Positions 35,216 through 44,441 of a stretch of DNA of 64,000 nt are shown here, one piece after another. Under the pieces are notes generated by a model. It was not told the DNA's origin and ran no database searches. It saw only the letters and a list, made by a program, of their open reading frames with translations. The stretch is from NCBI RefSeq assembly GCF_000422465.1, contig NZ_AULV01000013.1:62001-126000 (forward strand), given 5' to 3'. Every line of letters starts with the position of its first letter. The first letter of the stretch is position 1. A program made the position numbers and the translations under genes. The stretch comes from Paenibacillus harenae DSM 16969 (lineage in GTDB: Bacteria > Bacillota > Bacilli > Paenibacillales > Paenibacillaceae).

Positions 35216-36943
35216 TTACTCGCTACGGTCTACCCGTTCCATAACGGCTGTCTTTAACGAGTGCAGCGCCGAGGCTGAAGCATCCTGCGAGTCGCCCTTG
35301 ACCGCAAAATAGACCTTGATCTTCGGCTCGGTGCCGGATGGGCGAAGACAGAACCACGATCCGTCGGCTAACGTGAATTTCAGCACGTTCTCCGGGCGCA
35401 GCCCGTCCAGGCCGCTGGCGTAATCCAGTACGTCCGTTACGCTAATGCCGCCGACTTCCACTGGCGGATTCCGGCGCCAATCTTCCATGATCGCCGCGAT
35501 CTTTTGGACGCCGTCGAGCCCTTTTAACGTACGCGATTCCAACGCCTCCAAGTAGAAACCGAACTTCGCATAGAGCTCCAGCAATACGTCATAAAGGGTT
35601 TTGCCCTGGTTGCTGTAGTATGCCGCAGCTTCGCAAATCAATAACGATGCGACAACGGCGTCTTTATCGCGCGCATAGGTGCCGGTCAAATAGCCGTAGC
35701 TTTCCTCATATCCGAATAGGAAAGAGCGCTCTCCCGATTGCTCGTACTGTGTCATTTTCTCTCCGATGTACTTGAAGCCCGTCAGCGTATCCTCCACGGA
35801 AACTCCGTAGGAACGGGCGATTTCGGCACCGAGCTCGCTTGTAACAATCGTTTTGACAACAACGCCGTTATCCGGCAGGCTTCCGCGCTCCTTCAACTGG
35901 CTGAGCACGTAATGAACCATTAGCGCGCCGGACTGGTTGCCGGACAGCACAACGTATTCCCCTTCATTGTTTTTCACGACGGCGCCCATCCGGTCAGCAT
36001 CGGGGTCCGTTCCGACAATAATGTCGGCGCCTACCTGCTGCGCCAGCTTAATCGCCAGCGTGAACGCTTCGCGCTCCTCCGGATTCGGCGACTTCACCGT
36101 GCTGAAATAGCCGTCAGGCTGCTCCTGCTCCGGTACGATATGCACCTTGCTGAAGCCCGCTTTCTTCAGAACCTCGCGAACCGGCATATTGCCGGTACCG
36201 TGCAGCGGCGTAAAGACTACGCTGAATTTATCGCCAAGCCCGTTCTTCAGCAGATCGGCGTTTAAGCTTTGCGCCACGATCGTATCAATAAACTGACGGT
36301 CGGCTTCTTCGCCCAACCAGCGCAGAAGCCCCTGCGCTTCCGCCGCCTCGCGGCCGATCCGTTTCACTTCATCGAAGCCCGAAATGAGGCCGATGGCCGC
36401 GATGACCTGCTCGGCTTCCTCGGGAATCAACTGACAGCCGTCGGCGCCATAGGCTTTGTAACCATTATATTCCGGCGGATTATGGCTTGCCGTGATGACA
36501 ATGCCGCTGGAAGCTTTAAGCTCGCGAACCGCGTACGATAGCTGCGGCGTCGGACGCAGCGATTCGAATAAATAGGTCGTAATGCCGTTGCCTGCCAGAA
36601 CCAGAGCAGCGTCAAGCGCGAACTCGGGAGAATTGTTGCGTGAATCGTGGGCAATTACGACTGACGGCTTCGCGTCTGCAGCAGCATTGGCTAACAGCCA
36701 GTTAGCGAGGCCTTGCGTCGCTTTGCCTACCGTGTAGGCGTTCAACCGGTTTGTTCCTGCGCCCATCACGCCGCGCAGACCGCCTGTCCCGAATTCGAGA
36801 TCGCGATAGAAACGATCCGTAATTTCTTTCTCCTGGCCGGCTATTGCACGCAGCTCTTCTTTGGTGCCGGCATCGATAAGCGGATCATTCAACCAAGCTT
36901 CATATTTAGCATCAATGGCAGCATTTGCAGAATTCGTCATCAT
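35216..36943 (-). CDS. pgcA: Phospho-sugar mutase (alpha-phosphoglucomutase type)
   Basis: 575 aa, full length for the PgcA family (about 580). Motifs in order: FGTGGLRGVMG near residue 52, catalytic serine loop GIVITASHNPPEYNGYK near 148, metal loop GTDPDADRMG near 310, sugar loop GYEESYGYL near 410 and phosphate loop RPSGTEPKIK near 540. It interconverts glucose-6-P and glucose-1-P, feeding UDP-glucose for glycolipid and wall-polymer synthesis. This fits the polymer genes directly downstream. Two adjacent ATGs exist; the first is given. 38 bases separate it from the DUF5693 gene, so they probably share a transcript. Confidence 0.95.
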   Translation of the reverse strand: MMTNSANAAIDAKYEAWLNDPLIDAGTKEELRAIAGQEKEITDRFYRDLEFGTGGLRGVMGAGTNRLNAYTVGKATQGLANWLLANAAADAKPSVVIAHDSRNNSPEFALDAALVLAGNGITTYLFESLRPTPQLSYAVRELKASSGIVITASHNPPEYNGYKAYGADGCQLIPEEAEQVIAAIGLISGFDEVKRIGREAAEAQGLLRWLGEEADRQFIDTIVAQSLNADLLKNGLGDKFSVVFTPLHGTGNMPVREVLKKAGFSKVHIVPEQEQPDGYFSTVKSPNPEEREAFTLAIKLAQQVGADIIVGTDPDADRMGAVVKNNEGEYVVLSGNQSGALMVHYVLSQLKERGSLPDNGVVVKTIVTSELGAEIARSYGVSVEDTLTGFKYIGEKMTQYEQSGERSFLFGYEESYGYLTGTYARDKDAVVASLLICEAAAYYSNQGKTLYDVLLELYAKFGFYLEALESRTLKGLDGVQKIAAIMEDWRRNPPVEVGGISVTDVLDYASGLDGLRPENVLKFTLADGSWFCLRPSGTEPKIKVYFAVKGDSQDASASALHSLKTAVMERVDRSE

Positions 36944-37019
36944 TACCAGCCTCTTTTCTTATCATTTAATATGCAAAAAAGGATTCGCGGCGGATCCCAA
37001 GCCCAAATAAGCAGCGAGT

Positions 37020-37457
37020 TTATCCATTCTTGGGATCAGACAAAGCAAACATAAGCTCGCCTTCGGCGACGATTTGATCGCCAACCTTCGCGACAGCTTG
37101 TCCTTTTCCAACCGGCCCTTTCAGCCTCGTGATTTGCACCTCAAGCGTCAATGTATCGCCGGGCTTCACTTGACCGCGGAAACGGAAACCGTCAATGCCC
37201 GCGAAGAAACCGAGCTTGCCGCGGTTCGCTTCGACCATAAGCATGGCCACCGAGCCGACCTGCGCGAGCGCTTCTACGATCAGCACGCCGGGCATCACCG
37301 GATATCCGGGAAAATGGCCTGTAAAAAAAGGTTCGTTCATCGTTACGTTTTTGAGGCCCACTGCGCGTACGCCCGGCTCCGCCTCCAAAATGCGGTCTAT
37401 GAGCAGAAACGGCGGACGATGCGGAATGATTTCCTGAATTTGATTGATATCGAGCAT
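37020..37457 (-). CDS. fabZ: 3-hydroxyacyl-ACP dehydratase FabZ
   Basis: 145 aa, ATG at 37457 with AAAGGAG upstream. A single hot-dog domain with the active-site His48 in [14 protein letters not shown] and Glu62 in [11 protein letters not shown]. It removes water from 3-hydroxyacyl-ACP in type II fatty-acid synthesis. In B. subtilis fabZ (ywpB) also lies beside flhP-flhO-mbl; here pgsA, a Big_2 protein and epuA come between. pgcA starts 76 bases downstream without a clear terminator between them. Confidence 0.97.
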   Translation of the reverse strand: MLDINQIQEIIPHRPPFLLIDRILEAEPGVRAVGLKNVTMNEPFFTGHFPGYPVMPGVLIVEALAQVGSVAMLMVEANRGKLGFFAGIDGFRFRGQVKPGDTLTLEVQITRLKGPVGKGQAVAKVGDQIVAEGELMFALSDPKNG

Positions 37458-37521
37458 GAAAAAGCTCCTTTCGAAATCGTAATGGTATAAAAAAAGCTTT
37501 TTTGTACGAAACTATATATAT

Positions 37522-37548
37522 CCTTCATGGTACTGCAGTGCATGAAGG
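37522..37548. promoter_or_regulatory. Inverted repeat upstream of fabZ
   Basis: CCTTCATG and CATGAAGG flank an 11-base loop that is itself nearly symmetric around CTGCAG. It lies 65 bases before fabZ and is not followed by a U-run, so an operator is more likely than a terminator. It does not match the FapR operator. Confidence 0.4.
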
Positions 37549-37561
37549 TTAAGATAAGGGG

Positions 37562-37603
37562 CTTGGCGGCCTGGACCCGAAGTGTCCTTTCGTCAAGCCT
37601 CTT
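37562..37603 (-). terminator. Possible terminator after pgsA
   Basis: On the minus strand GGCTTG and CCAAGCC form the outer stem and GGAC/GTCC the inner stem; only a weak T-rich tail follows (CCTTATCTT). It starts 6 bases past the pgsA stop. Confidence 0.45.
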
Positions 37604-37608
37604 TGTTC

Positions 37609-38148
37609 TTAATGATGTCCCGGAGGCGCAGGCGTTTCCGTTATTGTCTTATTAATCGCTTTGAACATAACTATGTACATAATAGAAGTAACGAACGAAA
37701 ATCCGATAACCAGCCACAGATACGAATGCGCATACGGCGTCTCGAAGAAAATCAGCATAATCGCCGAATACAGCAGCACCGTTGTCAGCTTCCCCGCCCA
37801 ATTGGAAGGCACCGTCTTCTTTCCGCGAAAATGGTAATAAAAGCTTCCCGCGATCATCCCGAGGTCGCGCAAAAACATCGCTGCGGCGGCCGCCCAGGAA
37901 ATATGGCCCGACACGAGCAGCGATACGATTACCGTAATCATCATCAGCTTGTCGGCAAGCGGATCGAGCATCATGCCGACAGCCGTAACCTGGCCGCTTC
38001 TGCGCGCAATATAACCGTCCAGCACATCGGTTACGCCCGCGGCGACCATGATGAGAAAAGCGGGGATCATATGTCCATTCATGAAAACGAATATGTATAC
38101 GGGAATTAACACGAAACGCAATGATGTTAAGAAATTCGGCAGATTCAA
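37609..38148 (-). CDS. pgsA: CDP-alcohol phosphatidyltransferase (PgsA type)
   Basis: 179 aa, TTG start at 38148 (MNLPNFLTSLRFVLIPV) with AGAGGAG 9 bases upstream. The CAPT signature DG-x2-AR-x8-G-x3-D-x3-D is complete in LDGYIARRSGQVTAV...MMLDPLADK. About five membrane helices. The likely product is CDP-diacylglycerol-glycerol-3-phosphate 3-phosphatidyltransferase, which makes the phosphatidylglycerol precursor. The housekeeping pgsA of Bacillales lies in another neighbourhood (near cinA-recA), so this may be a second family member with another alcohol acceptor; I cannot tell which. The His-ended tail (APPGHH) is not conserved. Confidence 0.82.
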   Translation of the reverse strand: MNLPNFLTSLRFVLIPVYIFVFMNGHMIPAFLIMVAAGVTDVLDGYIARRSGQVTAVGMMLDPLADKLMMITVIVSLLVSGHISWAAAAAMFLRDLGMIAGSFYYHFRGKKTVPSNWAGKLTTVLLYSAIMLIFFETPYAHSYLWLVIGFSFVTSIMYIVMFKAINKTITETPAPPGHH

Positions 38149-38394
38149 ACACTCACACTCCTCTACCTGTTACCGTCTGACCACGATGGTTCCCAACTAT
38201 TATACAACTACCGCCCCTAAAAATAAAACTGTCCCTCCCTTATTCAGTAAGAGCGCCCTTTCCCCTGTGCATGCTCTGATTGCTCTTTACATAAAAGCGA
38301 CTTGCAAATTATCCCTCGGCTCTTCATTTTCGGCATCCAAATTCCGTTAATAATTAGAAGATTCTTCATTTTACAGCTGAAAGGATAGGATGTA

Positions 38395-40602
38395 GTGAAC
38401 TTACGTTTTTGCTCCAACGATTTGCTGCGCAGAACCAACAAATGGACGGCAGCCTTTCTTGTAGTCGCGATCGTCTTCTCGTCGATGGCAGGTATGGCAT
38501 ACGCAGCCGAAGAAACCGTTACTGGCATTGAATTCGATTACGACTTGTCGGATTACAATAACAGCACCTCATCGCTTAAAATGTTCGTAGAAGACGACAA
38601 GGTGAACATCTCCGTTCTTGCGAACGTTTCCGGTTCGTCCCAGCAGAAGGATGTATCCACGGAAGCCGTATGGAAATCCTCCAATACCTCATATGTAAAG
38701 GTAGACAAAGGCGTCCTGACCGGCGTCGGCAAGGGCACTGCGACAATCAGCGCCACTTACAAAGGCTTTACCGCCACTATTAAGGCATCGTCTGATTATG
38801 TGTATGATAGCGTTACATTAATGCAGAACAACGCTATGGCACCAACCAGCATCGATGTCGAGCTCGGACAATCCTTGACGCTGCAGCTCGATGGTACCAA
38901 AGCAGACCTATCAAAGGGCGTTACGACCGATGCCGTATGGTCGACATCCAATTCGTCTGTCGCAACGGTGGGCGAAGGCACCGTTACGCTCGTCGGAACG
39001 GGTACCGCAACAATAACAGCCAAACTGAAAGGCAAGTCCGACTCCATTCAGTTGAAGGTAACGTCACCTTATAAATCGATTGCGATTGATTCCGGTTTAG
39101 CTGGCAAGCTGCTGGAATTGGATCTTGGCTATGATGACAAGACATTGACCGCTTCCGTCATTTCGAAGACGGGCGAAACGATTCAAGTCGCGAATACAGC
39201 CAAGTGGGTTAGCGGCAATGAGAAGGTTGTCACCGTCGATAAAGGCATCGTTACGGCGGTAGGCGCTGGCAAAACAACGTTAACGGTCTCCTTGCTTGGC
39301 GTATCCGCCTCTATCGATGTCGTGGTACGCACCGCTTATCAATCGATCAGGCTTTCGCCCGAGAAGGAATACCATTTACTTCTTCAGGATGACGCACTTC
39401 TTATAAAGGCGGAAGTGTTAACCAACTCTAATGAAGTAGAGCCTATCACGGATACAGCAACGTGGACATCCTCTAATGTGGTAGTCGCTACCGTCGACAA
39501 AGGCGTAGTGAAGCCCAGAGCGGTCGGCACGACAAAAATTACCGCAAGCTACAAAGGCGTAAGCCGCAGCATTGATATCACCGTATACCCAAGCGTCAGC
39601 GAGCTTTCGGTTGAAACCGATACGATTGACGGCTTTGCCGGCATTAGCGGCGACCTGCCGAAAGTAACCGCAACCGCTTTTGACGGAACGGAATTTGATG
39701 TAACCAAGCTCGTCGCCTGGACATCGGAGGACGAGAAGATCGCCGACGTCAAGGATGGCAAGTGGACGGCTCATGCAATCGGCGAGTCCATTCTGACTGC
39801 GGCTGTGCAGGGCATTGAGGCGGAAATTACGCTTACCGTACACACAAAACCGTTAAAGCTTATAACGGATGTACAGGAACTTAGCGTTGTCTTGGGTAAA
39901 GAAACGGCTTACCCAGCCGTAACCGTTATTAACGAAGACGGGGAAGAAGAGAATGTTTCGGACCGGGTGACCTGGAAGAGCACCTCCGACAATATTGTGT
40001 TGAAAGCAGATTCGTTCAAAGGAATTGAAGCATCCAGCGTTACGCTCACCGCTACTTATCTGACTAAAACCGTTTCCGTAAAAGTGAAGATCGAAGAAGA
40101 AATCGTTAAGCTCGAGGTCGAGCCGCAAGCGGTCGAGCTTACTCCCGGCAAGAGCAAATCCGTCAAAATCACCGGGTACTACAAAAGCGGCAAGAAGGTT
40201 TCCCTAAACACCAAGATGAACTGGGAATCCGGCAATACGAATATCGCGACTGTACGCAGCTCATCGGTTAAGGCGCTTGCCGTAGGCACAACCAAAATCG
40301 CTGGCTCGTATCAAGGCAAGACAGTTATCATCCCGATCGTCGTGACGCCGAAGCTGAAATCGCTGACGCTTTCCAGCAAATCGGTACAGCTTGCCCCGGG
40401 CGCGACTTATACCGCAAAGCTGCAAGCCAACTTTACAACGGTCAGTCCGGCCGACGTAACGGGCGAGGCAGCGTGGACAACCTCCAAAGCGAGCGTGGCC
40501 ACCGTGGTGAACGGCAAAATAACTGCCGTTGGCAAAGGAACTGCCTCAGTCAAAGCAGTCTACAACGGCAAGAGCGTCACCATTCGGGTGACCGTAAAAT
40601 AA
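38395..40602 (+). CDS. Exported protein of bacterial Ig-like (Big_2) repeats
   Basis: 735 aa, GTG start at 38395 with AAAGGATAGGA upstream. The signal peptide ends MAGMAYA. The whole mature chain is about eight Big_2 domains of 80-90 residues. Each has the signature W.S.N..VATV..G.VT.VG.GT..I.A.Y.G (for example VWSTSNSSVATVGEGTVTLV, TWTSSNVVVATVDKGVVKPR). It has no SLH, LPXTG or enzymatic domain, so it is probably a secreted or wall-associated adhesive or structural protein. It is one of only two plus-strand genes and splits the B. subtilis-like order between pgsA/fabZ and flhP. Convergent with epuA; each has its own terminator. Confidence 0.88.
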   Translation: MNLRFCSNDLLRRTNKWTAAFLVVAIVFSSMAGMAYAAEETVTGIEFDYDLSDYNNSTSSLKMFVEDDKVNISVLANVSGSSQQKDVSTEAVWKSSNTSYVKVDKGVLTGVGKGTATISATYKGFTATIKASSDYVYDSVTLMQNNAMAPTSIDVELGQSLTLQLDGTKADLSKGVTTDAVWSTSNSSVATVGEGTVTLVGTGTATITAKLKGKSDSIQLKVTSPYKSIAIDSGLAGKLLELDLGYDDKTLTASVISKTGETIQVANTAKWVSGNEKVVTVDKGIVTAVGAGKTTLTVSLLGVSASIDVVVRTAYQSIRLSPEKEYHLLLQDDALLIKAEVLTNSNEVEPITDTATWTSSNVVVATVDKGVVKPRAVGTTKITASYKGVSRSIDITVYPSVSELSVETDTIDGFAGISGDLPKVTATAFDGTEFDVTKLVAWTSEDEKIADVKDGKWTAHAIGESILTAAVQGIEAEITLTVHTKPLKLITDVQELSVVLGKETAYPAVTVINEDGEEENVSDRVTWKSTSDNIVLKADSFKGIEASSVTLTATYLTKTVSVKVKIEEEIVKLEVEPQAVELTPGKSKSVKITGYYKSGKKVSLNTKMNWESGNTNIATVRSSSVKALAVGTTKIAGSYQGKTVIIPIVVTPKLKSLTLSSKSVQLAPGATYTAKLQANFTTVSPADVTGEAAWTTSKASVATVVNGKITAVGKGTASVKAVYNGKSVTIRVTVK

Positions 40603-40634
40603 TCCATACCACAGACGTTGATATTTAGTTCGGC

Positions 40635-40668
40635 ATCCCCCTCCTAAATCGTAAGGAGGGGGATTTGC
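40635..40668 (+). terminator. Terminator after the Big_2 protein gene
   Basis: ATCCCCCTCCT (40635-40645) pairs perfectly with AGGAGGGGGAT (40654-40664), then TTGCTTT. Confidence 0.85.
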
Positions 40669-40691
40669 TTTGGCGTCTACTCATCAAAACG

Positions 40692-40746
40692 AAAAAAAAG
40701 GAATGCCCGACAGGCAGTTGCACTGCCTGCAGGACATCCCATTTTT
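40692..40746 (-). terminator. Terminator after epuA
   Basis: On the minus strand GGGATG.CC.GCAGGCAG pairs with CTGCCTG..GGGCATTCC around a 5-base loop, followed by eight Ts. Confidence 0.88.
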
Positions 40747-40763
40747 GTCGTCACTGACGCATT

Positions 40764-41078
40764 CTAAGATTCCGCAAAAACCAAATCATAAAGATGCTTC
40801 CAAGTGGACCAGCTGAACACATCCGATTCCGGACCGTTCCCTACCACCACGTAACCAATATACAATCCGGCAATAAGCATAATTAGCATTATGAGCGGCA
40901 CGATGCTTTTGCGCATGATCCACAGCAGCACCTTTAGCCCTTTGGGCCGTTGCTTCTTATCCGAGCTTCCTTCGGCTTTCGCGCGTCCGGCGCGTTTCTT
41001 CGGCCTCACGGTACCGCTCTTTTCAGCTTGACTACCGATTCCGCCGGCTGGGCGGTCGATTTCATCGGCCATACTCAT
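40764..41078 (-). CDS. EpuA-family small membrane protein
   Basis: 104 aa. Of several ATGs at the 5' end I chose 41078 (MSMADEIDRPAGG), 8 bases after AGGA. A basic, disordered N-terminus (KKRAGRAKAEGSSDKKQRPK) is followed by one hydrophobic helix (SIVPLIMLIMLIAGLYIGYVVVG) and a short extracytoplasmic tail (SWSTWKHLYDLVF). Databases call this family 'DNA-directed RNA polymerase subunit beta' (PF11772, EpuA), a misleading name, since the protein has no polymerase domain. The gene follows flhP by 16 bases, its usual position in Bacillales. Confidence 0.8.
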   Translation of the reverse strand: MSMADEIDRPAGGIGSQAEKSGTVRPKKRAGRAKAEGSSDKKQRPKGLKVLLWIMRKSIVPLIMLIMLIAGLYIGYVVVGNGPESDVFSWSTWKHLYDLVFAES

Positions 41079-41094
41079 CAACATCATCCTATTC

Positions 41095-41937
41095 TTATGC
41101 GCGCAAGCCGTTAGCCAGTTGCATCATCGTATCGCTTGACGATAGCGCTCTTGCTGCCAATTGATAGGCGCGCTGCACATTAATAAGCTCGGTCATCTCG
41201 TCCGTCAGCATAACATTCGATTGCTCCAAGTAGCCCTGGCGCAGCGAAATGAGATTATCCGAATCCGGAACGATCTCCTGAACGACATCCCCTACGTTTA
41301 TCCCCTTCGCTACAATAAACAAATTATCCGAAACAGCCGTTAAGGCTGCAGGCCGCGATGCTTGCAGCAGCTTGATGCTGCCTAGCTCGACCGTCCGCTC
41401 GGATGAAACGCCGAGCACCGTTCCGTCCGGATTAACGCGAAGCTCATAGCCCTGGGGCACCACGATATTCCCTTCAACCCATTCGCCTGTATCCGCATCT
41501 CTTACGCGGGCAACAACCGGGTAACCGTCTTCCGTTGCCAAAATCGTATCACCGTTTTGCCCTACCGTCAACTGAAACGCCCCGTTGCGCGTATAACCGC
41601 GGTTCCCGGCCGGGTCTACGACAACCTCGAACATGGCGCTTCCCTCGATGGCAATATCCGTATCCTTATCCGTGCCTTGCAGCGGTCCTTGCGATAAATT
41701 CGGCTGAACCGTCGTCATCCTCGCGCCCCAGCCCTGGGTGAAATCCATCGGCGTCAGACGTCCCGGCTGGCTAAAGGTTTCGGGCTGACGGTTTATATTC
41801 GTGAGCAAATCCTCAAAGGTCGCTTCCTTGCGCTTGTAGCCGACCGTATTTACATTCGCGATATTATCCGCCAGCAAATCAAGCTTCGATTGAAGAGCAT
41901 TCATCGATACCATTGCGTTAATCATGGAGCTGTTCAT
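41095..41937 (-). CDS. flhP: Flagellar basal-body rod protein FlhP (FlgG family)
   Basis: 280 aa, ATG at 41937 with AGGAGG 10 bases upstream. It has the flagellar rod N-terminal motif (ALQSKLDLLADNIANVNTVG) and the C-terminal motif (GYLEQSNVMLTDEMTELI, then AYQLAARALSSSDTMM). The middle contains the FlgG-like IAIEGSAMFEV and YTRNGAFQLT. FlhO and FlhP form the distal rod in Bacillus and are exported through the flagellar secretion system. flhO lies 32 bases upstream, and the pair belongs to the mbl-flhO-flhP cluster. Confidence 0.95.
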   Translation of the reverse strand: MNSSMINAMVSMNALQSKLDLLADNIANVNTVGYKRKEATFEDLLTNINRQPETFSQPGRLTPMDFTQGWGARMTTVQPNLSQGPLQGTDKDTDIAIEGSAMFEVVVDPAGNRGYTRNGAFQLTVGQNGDTILATEDGYPVVARVRDADTGEWVEGNIVVPQGYELRVNPDGTVLGVSSERTVELGSIKLLQASRPAALTAVSDNLFIVAKGINVGDVVQEIVPDSDNLISLRQGYLEQSNVMLTDEMTELINVQRAYQLAARALSSSDTMMQLANGLRA

Positions 41938-41969
41938 TCTTCGCGCACCTCCTCTGCTTCATCCCGACG

Positions 41970-42833
41970 TTATACGCGTCCGACTTCATTTACGGCTTTA
42001 TTCAAGCTTTGATCGTAAAATTGGATCACCTTCTGGTTCGCTTCATACGCGCGCAGCGCTGACATTAAATCAACGGCCGCTTGAGCGGCATCGACGTTCG
42101 AACGCTCGACATAGCCTTGTCTCACTTCCACGCGCTCGCCGGGCGCAATGGCCTGCGCTTCCCCGTCGTCATTCACAAAGCGGAAGTTACCGTTCCCTTC
42201 CCGAACAAGCTCATTCGGATTACCGATTCTGCTGATGAGCAGCTGAACCCCGATATCCCGGCCGCCCGCATCAACGAAGCGCTGATCAGGCATAAGCTGA
42301 AGCCTCTCCAGGGCGATGCCAGCCGGCATCCGGATCGGCTCGCCATTCGTTCCGAGCACATTGGAGCCGTCGCTTGACATGAGGAAGCCGTCCTCCGTCA
42401 AAGAGAATTTCCCGCCTCTTGTATAGCGGACGTCGCCATTCTGATCCTGCAGGGTGAAGAAAGCCTGAGGCTGGAAAGTTACCTCTCCGTCCTCGCTTAC
42501 GTATTTGCCTGATTCGTCAAAGAACAGTCCGTCTACATCAATGTTCGATATTAGCGCGAAATCAGCAGCGTTATTCGTCTGCATCAAATCGCCCTGTAAA
42601 TGGATAGACAAGCTTTCCTCCGCGAACACGCCGCTCGTCAATTTTCCGATTACCGCGGCATGCTCGGTTCCCGCGCCTGTCAAAGACAGCAGCATCTCCG
42701 GGAATGAGCGCGTCACCGCGTTCGTCTGTTTATAGCCGGGCGTATTTATATTTGAAATATTATTCGTTACGGTGTCATGTCTGCGCTGCTGGGAAATCAT
42801 TCCCGATGCGGCCGTGTACAAGCCTCTTAACAT
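41970..42833 (-). CDS. flhO: Flagellar basal-body rod protein FlhO (FlgF/FlgG family)
   Basis: 287 aa, ATG at 42833 (MLRGLYTAASGMISQQRR) with TAGGAGGT 10 bases upstream. N-terminal rod motif TVTNNISNINTPGYKQTNAV; FALISNIDVDGLFF and RYTRGGKFSLTEDGFL in the core; C-terminal GYVERSNVDAAQAAVDLMSA. It is a partner of FlhP in the distal rod. It follows mbl by 171 bases that contain no clear terminator. Confidence 0.95.
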   Translation of the reverse strand: MLRGLYTAASGMISQQRRHDTVTNNISNINTPGYKQTNAVTRSFPEMLLSLTGAGTEHAAVIGKLTSGVFAEESLSIHLQGDLMQTNNAADFALISNIDVDGLFFDESGKYVSEDGEVTFQPQAFFTLQDQNGDVRYTRGGKFSLTEDGFLMSSDGSNVLGTNGEPIRMPAGIALERLQLMPDQRFVDAGGRDIGVQLLISRIGNPNELVREGNGNFRFVNDDGEAQAIAPGERVEVRQGYVERSNVDAAQAAVDLMSALRAYEANQKVIQFYDQSLNKAVNEVGRV

Positions 42834-43004
42834 TCCTGTTACCTCCTAAGTTGCTTTCAAACGAGTGACGCTCTATATATTATCGGTTGAAAGCAAGGCT
42901 GCCTGAATAGCTTGTCCCGCGGCCTGCGACTTTTTATTACGCCTCGGCTCGCCCCCCTAAGGCTCCCTACCCGCGCAAATGATGAGTCACGGCCGCCGCC
43001 GTTC

Positions 43005-43997
43005 TTACTTTTTCCCGAGCTTATCCAAATTATCGAGCAAAATGCCCGTCCCTTTGACGACGCAATGCATCGGATCTTCCGCAATCAGCACCGGAACCTT
43101 CAATTCCTCGGCCAGCAGCGCGTCCAAGCCGTCCAGCAGCGCGCCTCCGCCCGTCAAAATAACGCCGCGGTCGATAATGTCGGCCGACAGCTCCGGCGGT
43201 GTGCGTTCCAGCACCGATTTGGCTGCGGATACGATCGACATGATCGGGTCCCACAGCGCCTCGCGAACCTCGTTCGAACGAATCGTATAGGTTAGCGGAA
43301 GCCCCGAGACCATGTCCCGGCCGCGAATATCGATTTCTCCCTGTCTTCCGCCGTCGATGACGGTTCCGATCTTGATCTTAATATCCTCGCTTGTTCTCTC
43401 GCCGATCAACAGCTTGTACTTATTTTTAATAAACTTCATTATCGCGTCGTCGAACTTGTCCCCCGCGACTTTGATCGAAGAGGCGGTAACGACGTCGCCC
43501 ATGGAAAGAACGGCTACATCCGTCGTACCGCCGCCAATGTCTACGACCATATTGCCGCTGGGCTGGAATATATCCATTCCAGCCCCAATCGCGGCAGCCT
43601 TCGGTTCTTCTTCAAGGAACACTTCCTTCGCACCGCTGCGTTCCGCCGCTTCGCGGATCGCCTTCTGCTCCACAGAGGTGATATTCGCCGGTGCGCATAT
43701 CAGAATACGGGGATGGCTAAACCATTTTCGGCCTTCTACTCGATCAATGAACGCCTTAAGCATAATTTCCGTAATTTCAAAGTCCGCAATAACGCCATCC
43801 CGCAAAGGGCGAATCGCCACGATGTTCCCGGGAGTGCGGCCTACCATTCGATGCGCTTCCTCGCCAACGGCGAGCACTTTCTTCGAATCGCTTTCAATCG
43901 CAACGACTGAAGGCTCATCAAGCACTACGCCTCTACCCTTCACATGAATGGATACATTGGCTGTTCCAAGATCAATCCCGATATCCTTGCTCAACAT
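43005..43997 (-). CDS. mbl: Rod-shape protein Mbl (MreB-like actin)
   Basis: 330 aa. ATG at 43997 (MLSKDIGIDLGTANVSIH) with GGGGGA 10 bases upstream; the open frame continues upstream without a ribosome binding site. Actin-type ATPase motifs: IGIDLGTANV (phosphate 1), VVDIGGGTTDVAVLS (phosphate 2) and GVILTGGGALLDGLD (adenosine). Mbl polymerises under the membrane and guides lateral wall synthesis in rod-shaped cells. The order spoIIID-mbl-flhO-flhP is that of B. subtilis, where mbl is also next to spoIIID. Confidence 0.97.
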   Translation of the reverse strand: MLSKDIGIDLGTANVSIHVKGRGVVLDEPSVVAIESDSKKVLAVGEEAHRMVGRTPGNIVAIRPLRDGVIADFEITEIMLKAFIDRVEGRKWFSHPRILICAPANITSVEQKAIREAAERSGAKEVFLEEEPKAAAIGAGMDIFQPSGNMVVDIGGGTTDVAVLSMGDVVTASSIKVAGDKFDDAIMKFIKNKYKLLIGERTSEDIKIKIGTVIDGGRQGEIDIRGRDMVSGLPLTYTIRSNEVREALWDPIMSIVSAAKSVLERTPPELSADIIDRGVILTGGGALLDGLDALLAEELKVPVLIAEDPMHCVVKGTGILLDNLDKLGKK

Positions 43998-44120
43998 AAG
44001 GCTTAAGTCCCCCAACGAATAATGTTTACATAACGTACAATTGGCTCCTTGACACAGAAACCGATAACGTACATTATTCGCCAAAAAGGACAAAATTCCT
44101 CTATATTTCGAGAAAAAACT

Positions 44121-44408
44121 TCACGCTTTGCCGGCAGCCAATACTTCCCGCTTCTTTGAGCTTGTTTTCTTGTATTTAATCTTAGTCGCTTCTCCTCCTC
44201 TCAAGTGTCTGATCGATTTGTGGTACTCGAGAATGTGCTTTACCTGATCGGCCAGATCGGGGTTTATTTCAGGAAGCCGCTCAGTTAAGTCCTTGTGCAC
44301 CGTACTTTTGGATACACCGAACTCTTTGGCGATCGTTCGCACCGTGTGCTTCGTTTCAACGATGCAGCGGCCTATTTTAATGGTTCGCTCCTTGATGTAA
44401 TCGTGCAC
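44121..44408 (-). CDS. spoIIID: Sporulation transcription factor SpoIIID
   Basis: 95 aa, GTG start at 44408 (MHDYIKERTIKIGRCIVETK) with GGAGG 7 bases upstream. Helix-turn-helix TVRTIAKEFGVSKSTVHKDL and a basic C-terminal helix (IRHLRGGEATKIKYKKTSSK), both as in B. subtilis SpoIIID (93 aa). It is a mother-cell regulator that modifies the SigE regulon and helps switch on sigK. A matching SigE promoter lies upstream at 44442-44470. Confidence 0.97.
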   Translation of the reverse strand: MHDYIKERTIKIGRCIVETKHTVRTIAKEFGVSKSTVHKDLTERLPEINPDLADQVKHILEYHKSIRHLRGGEATKIKYKKTSSKKREVLAAGKA

Positions 44409-44441
44409 GTTCCCGCCTCCCTACTCGAGATAGTTTGGTAC

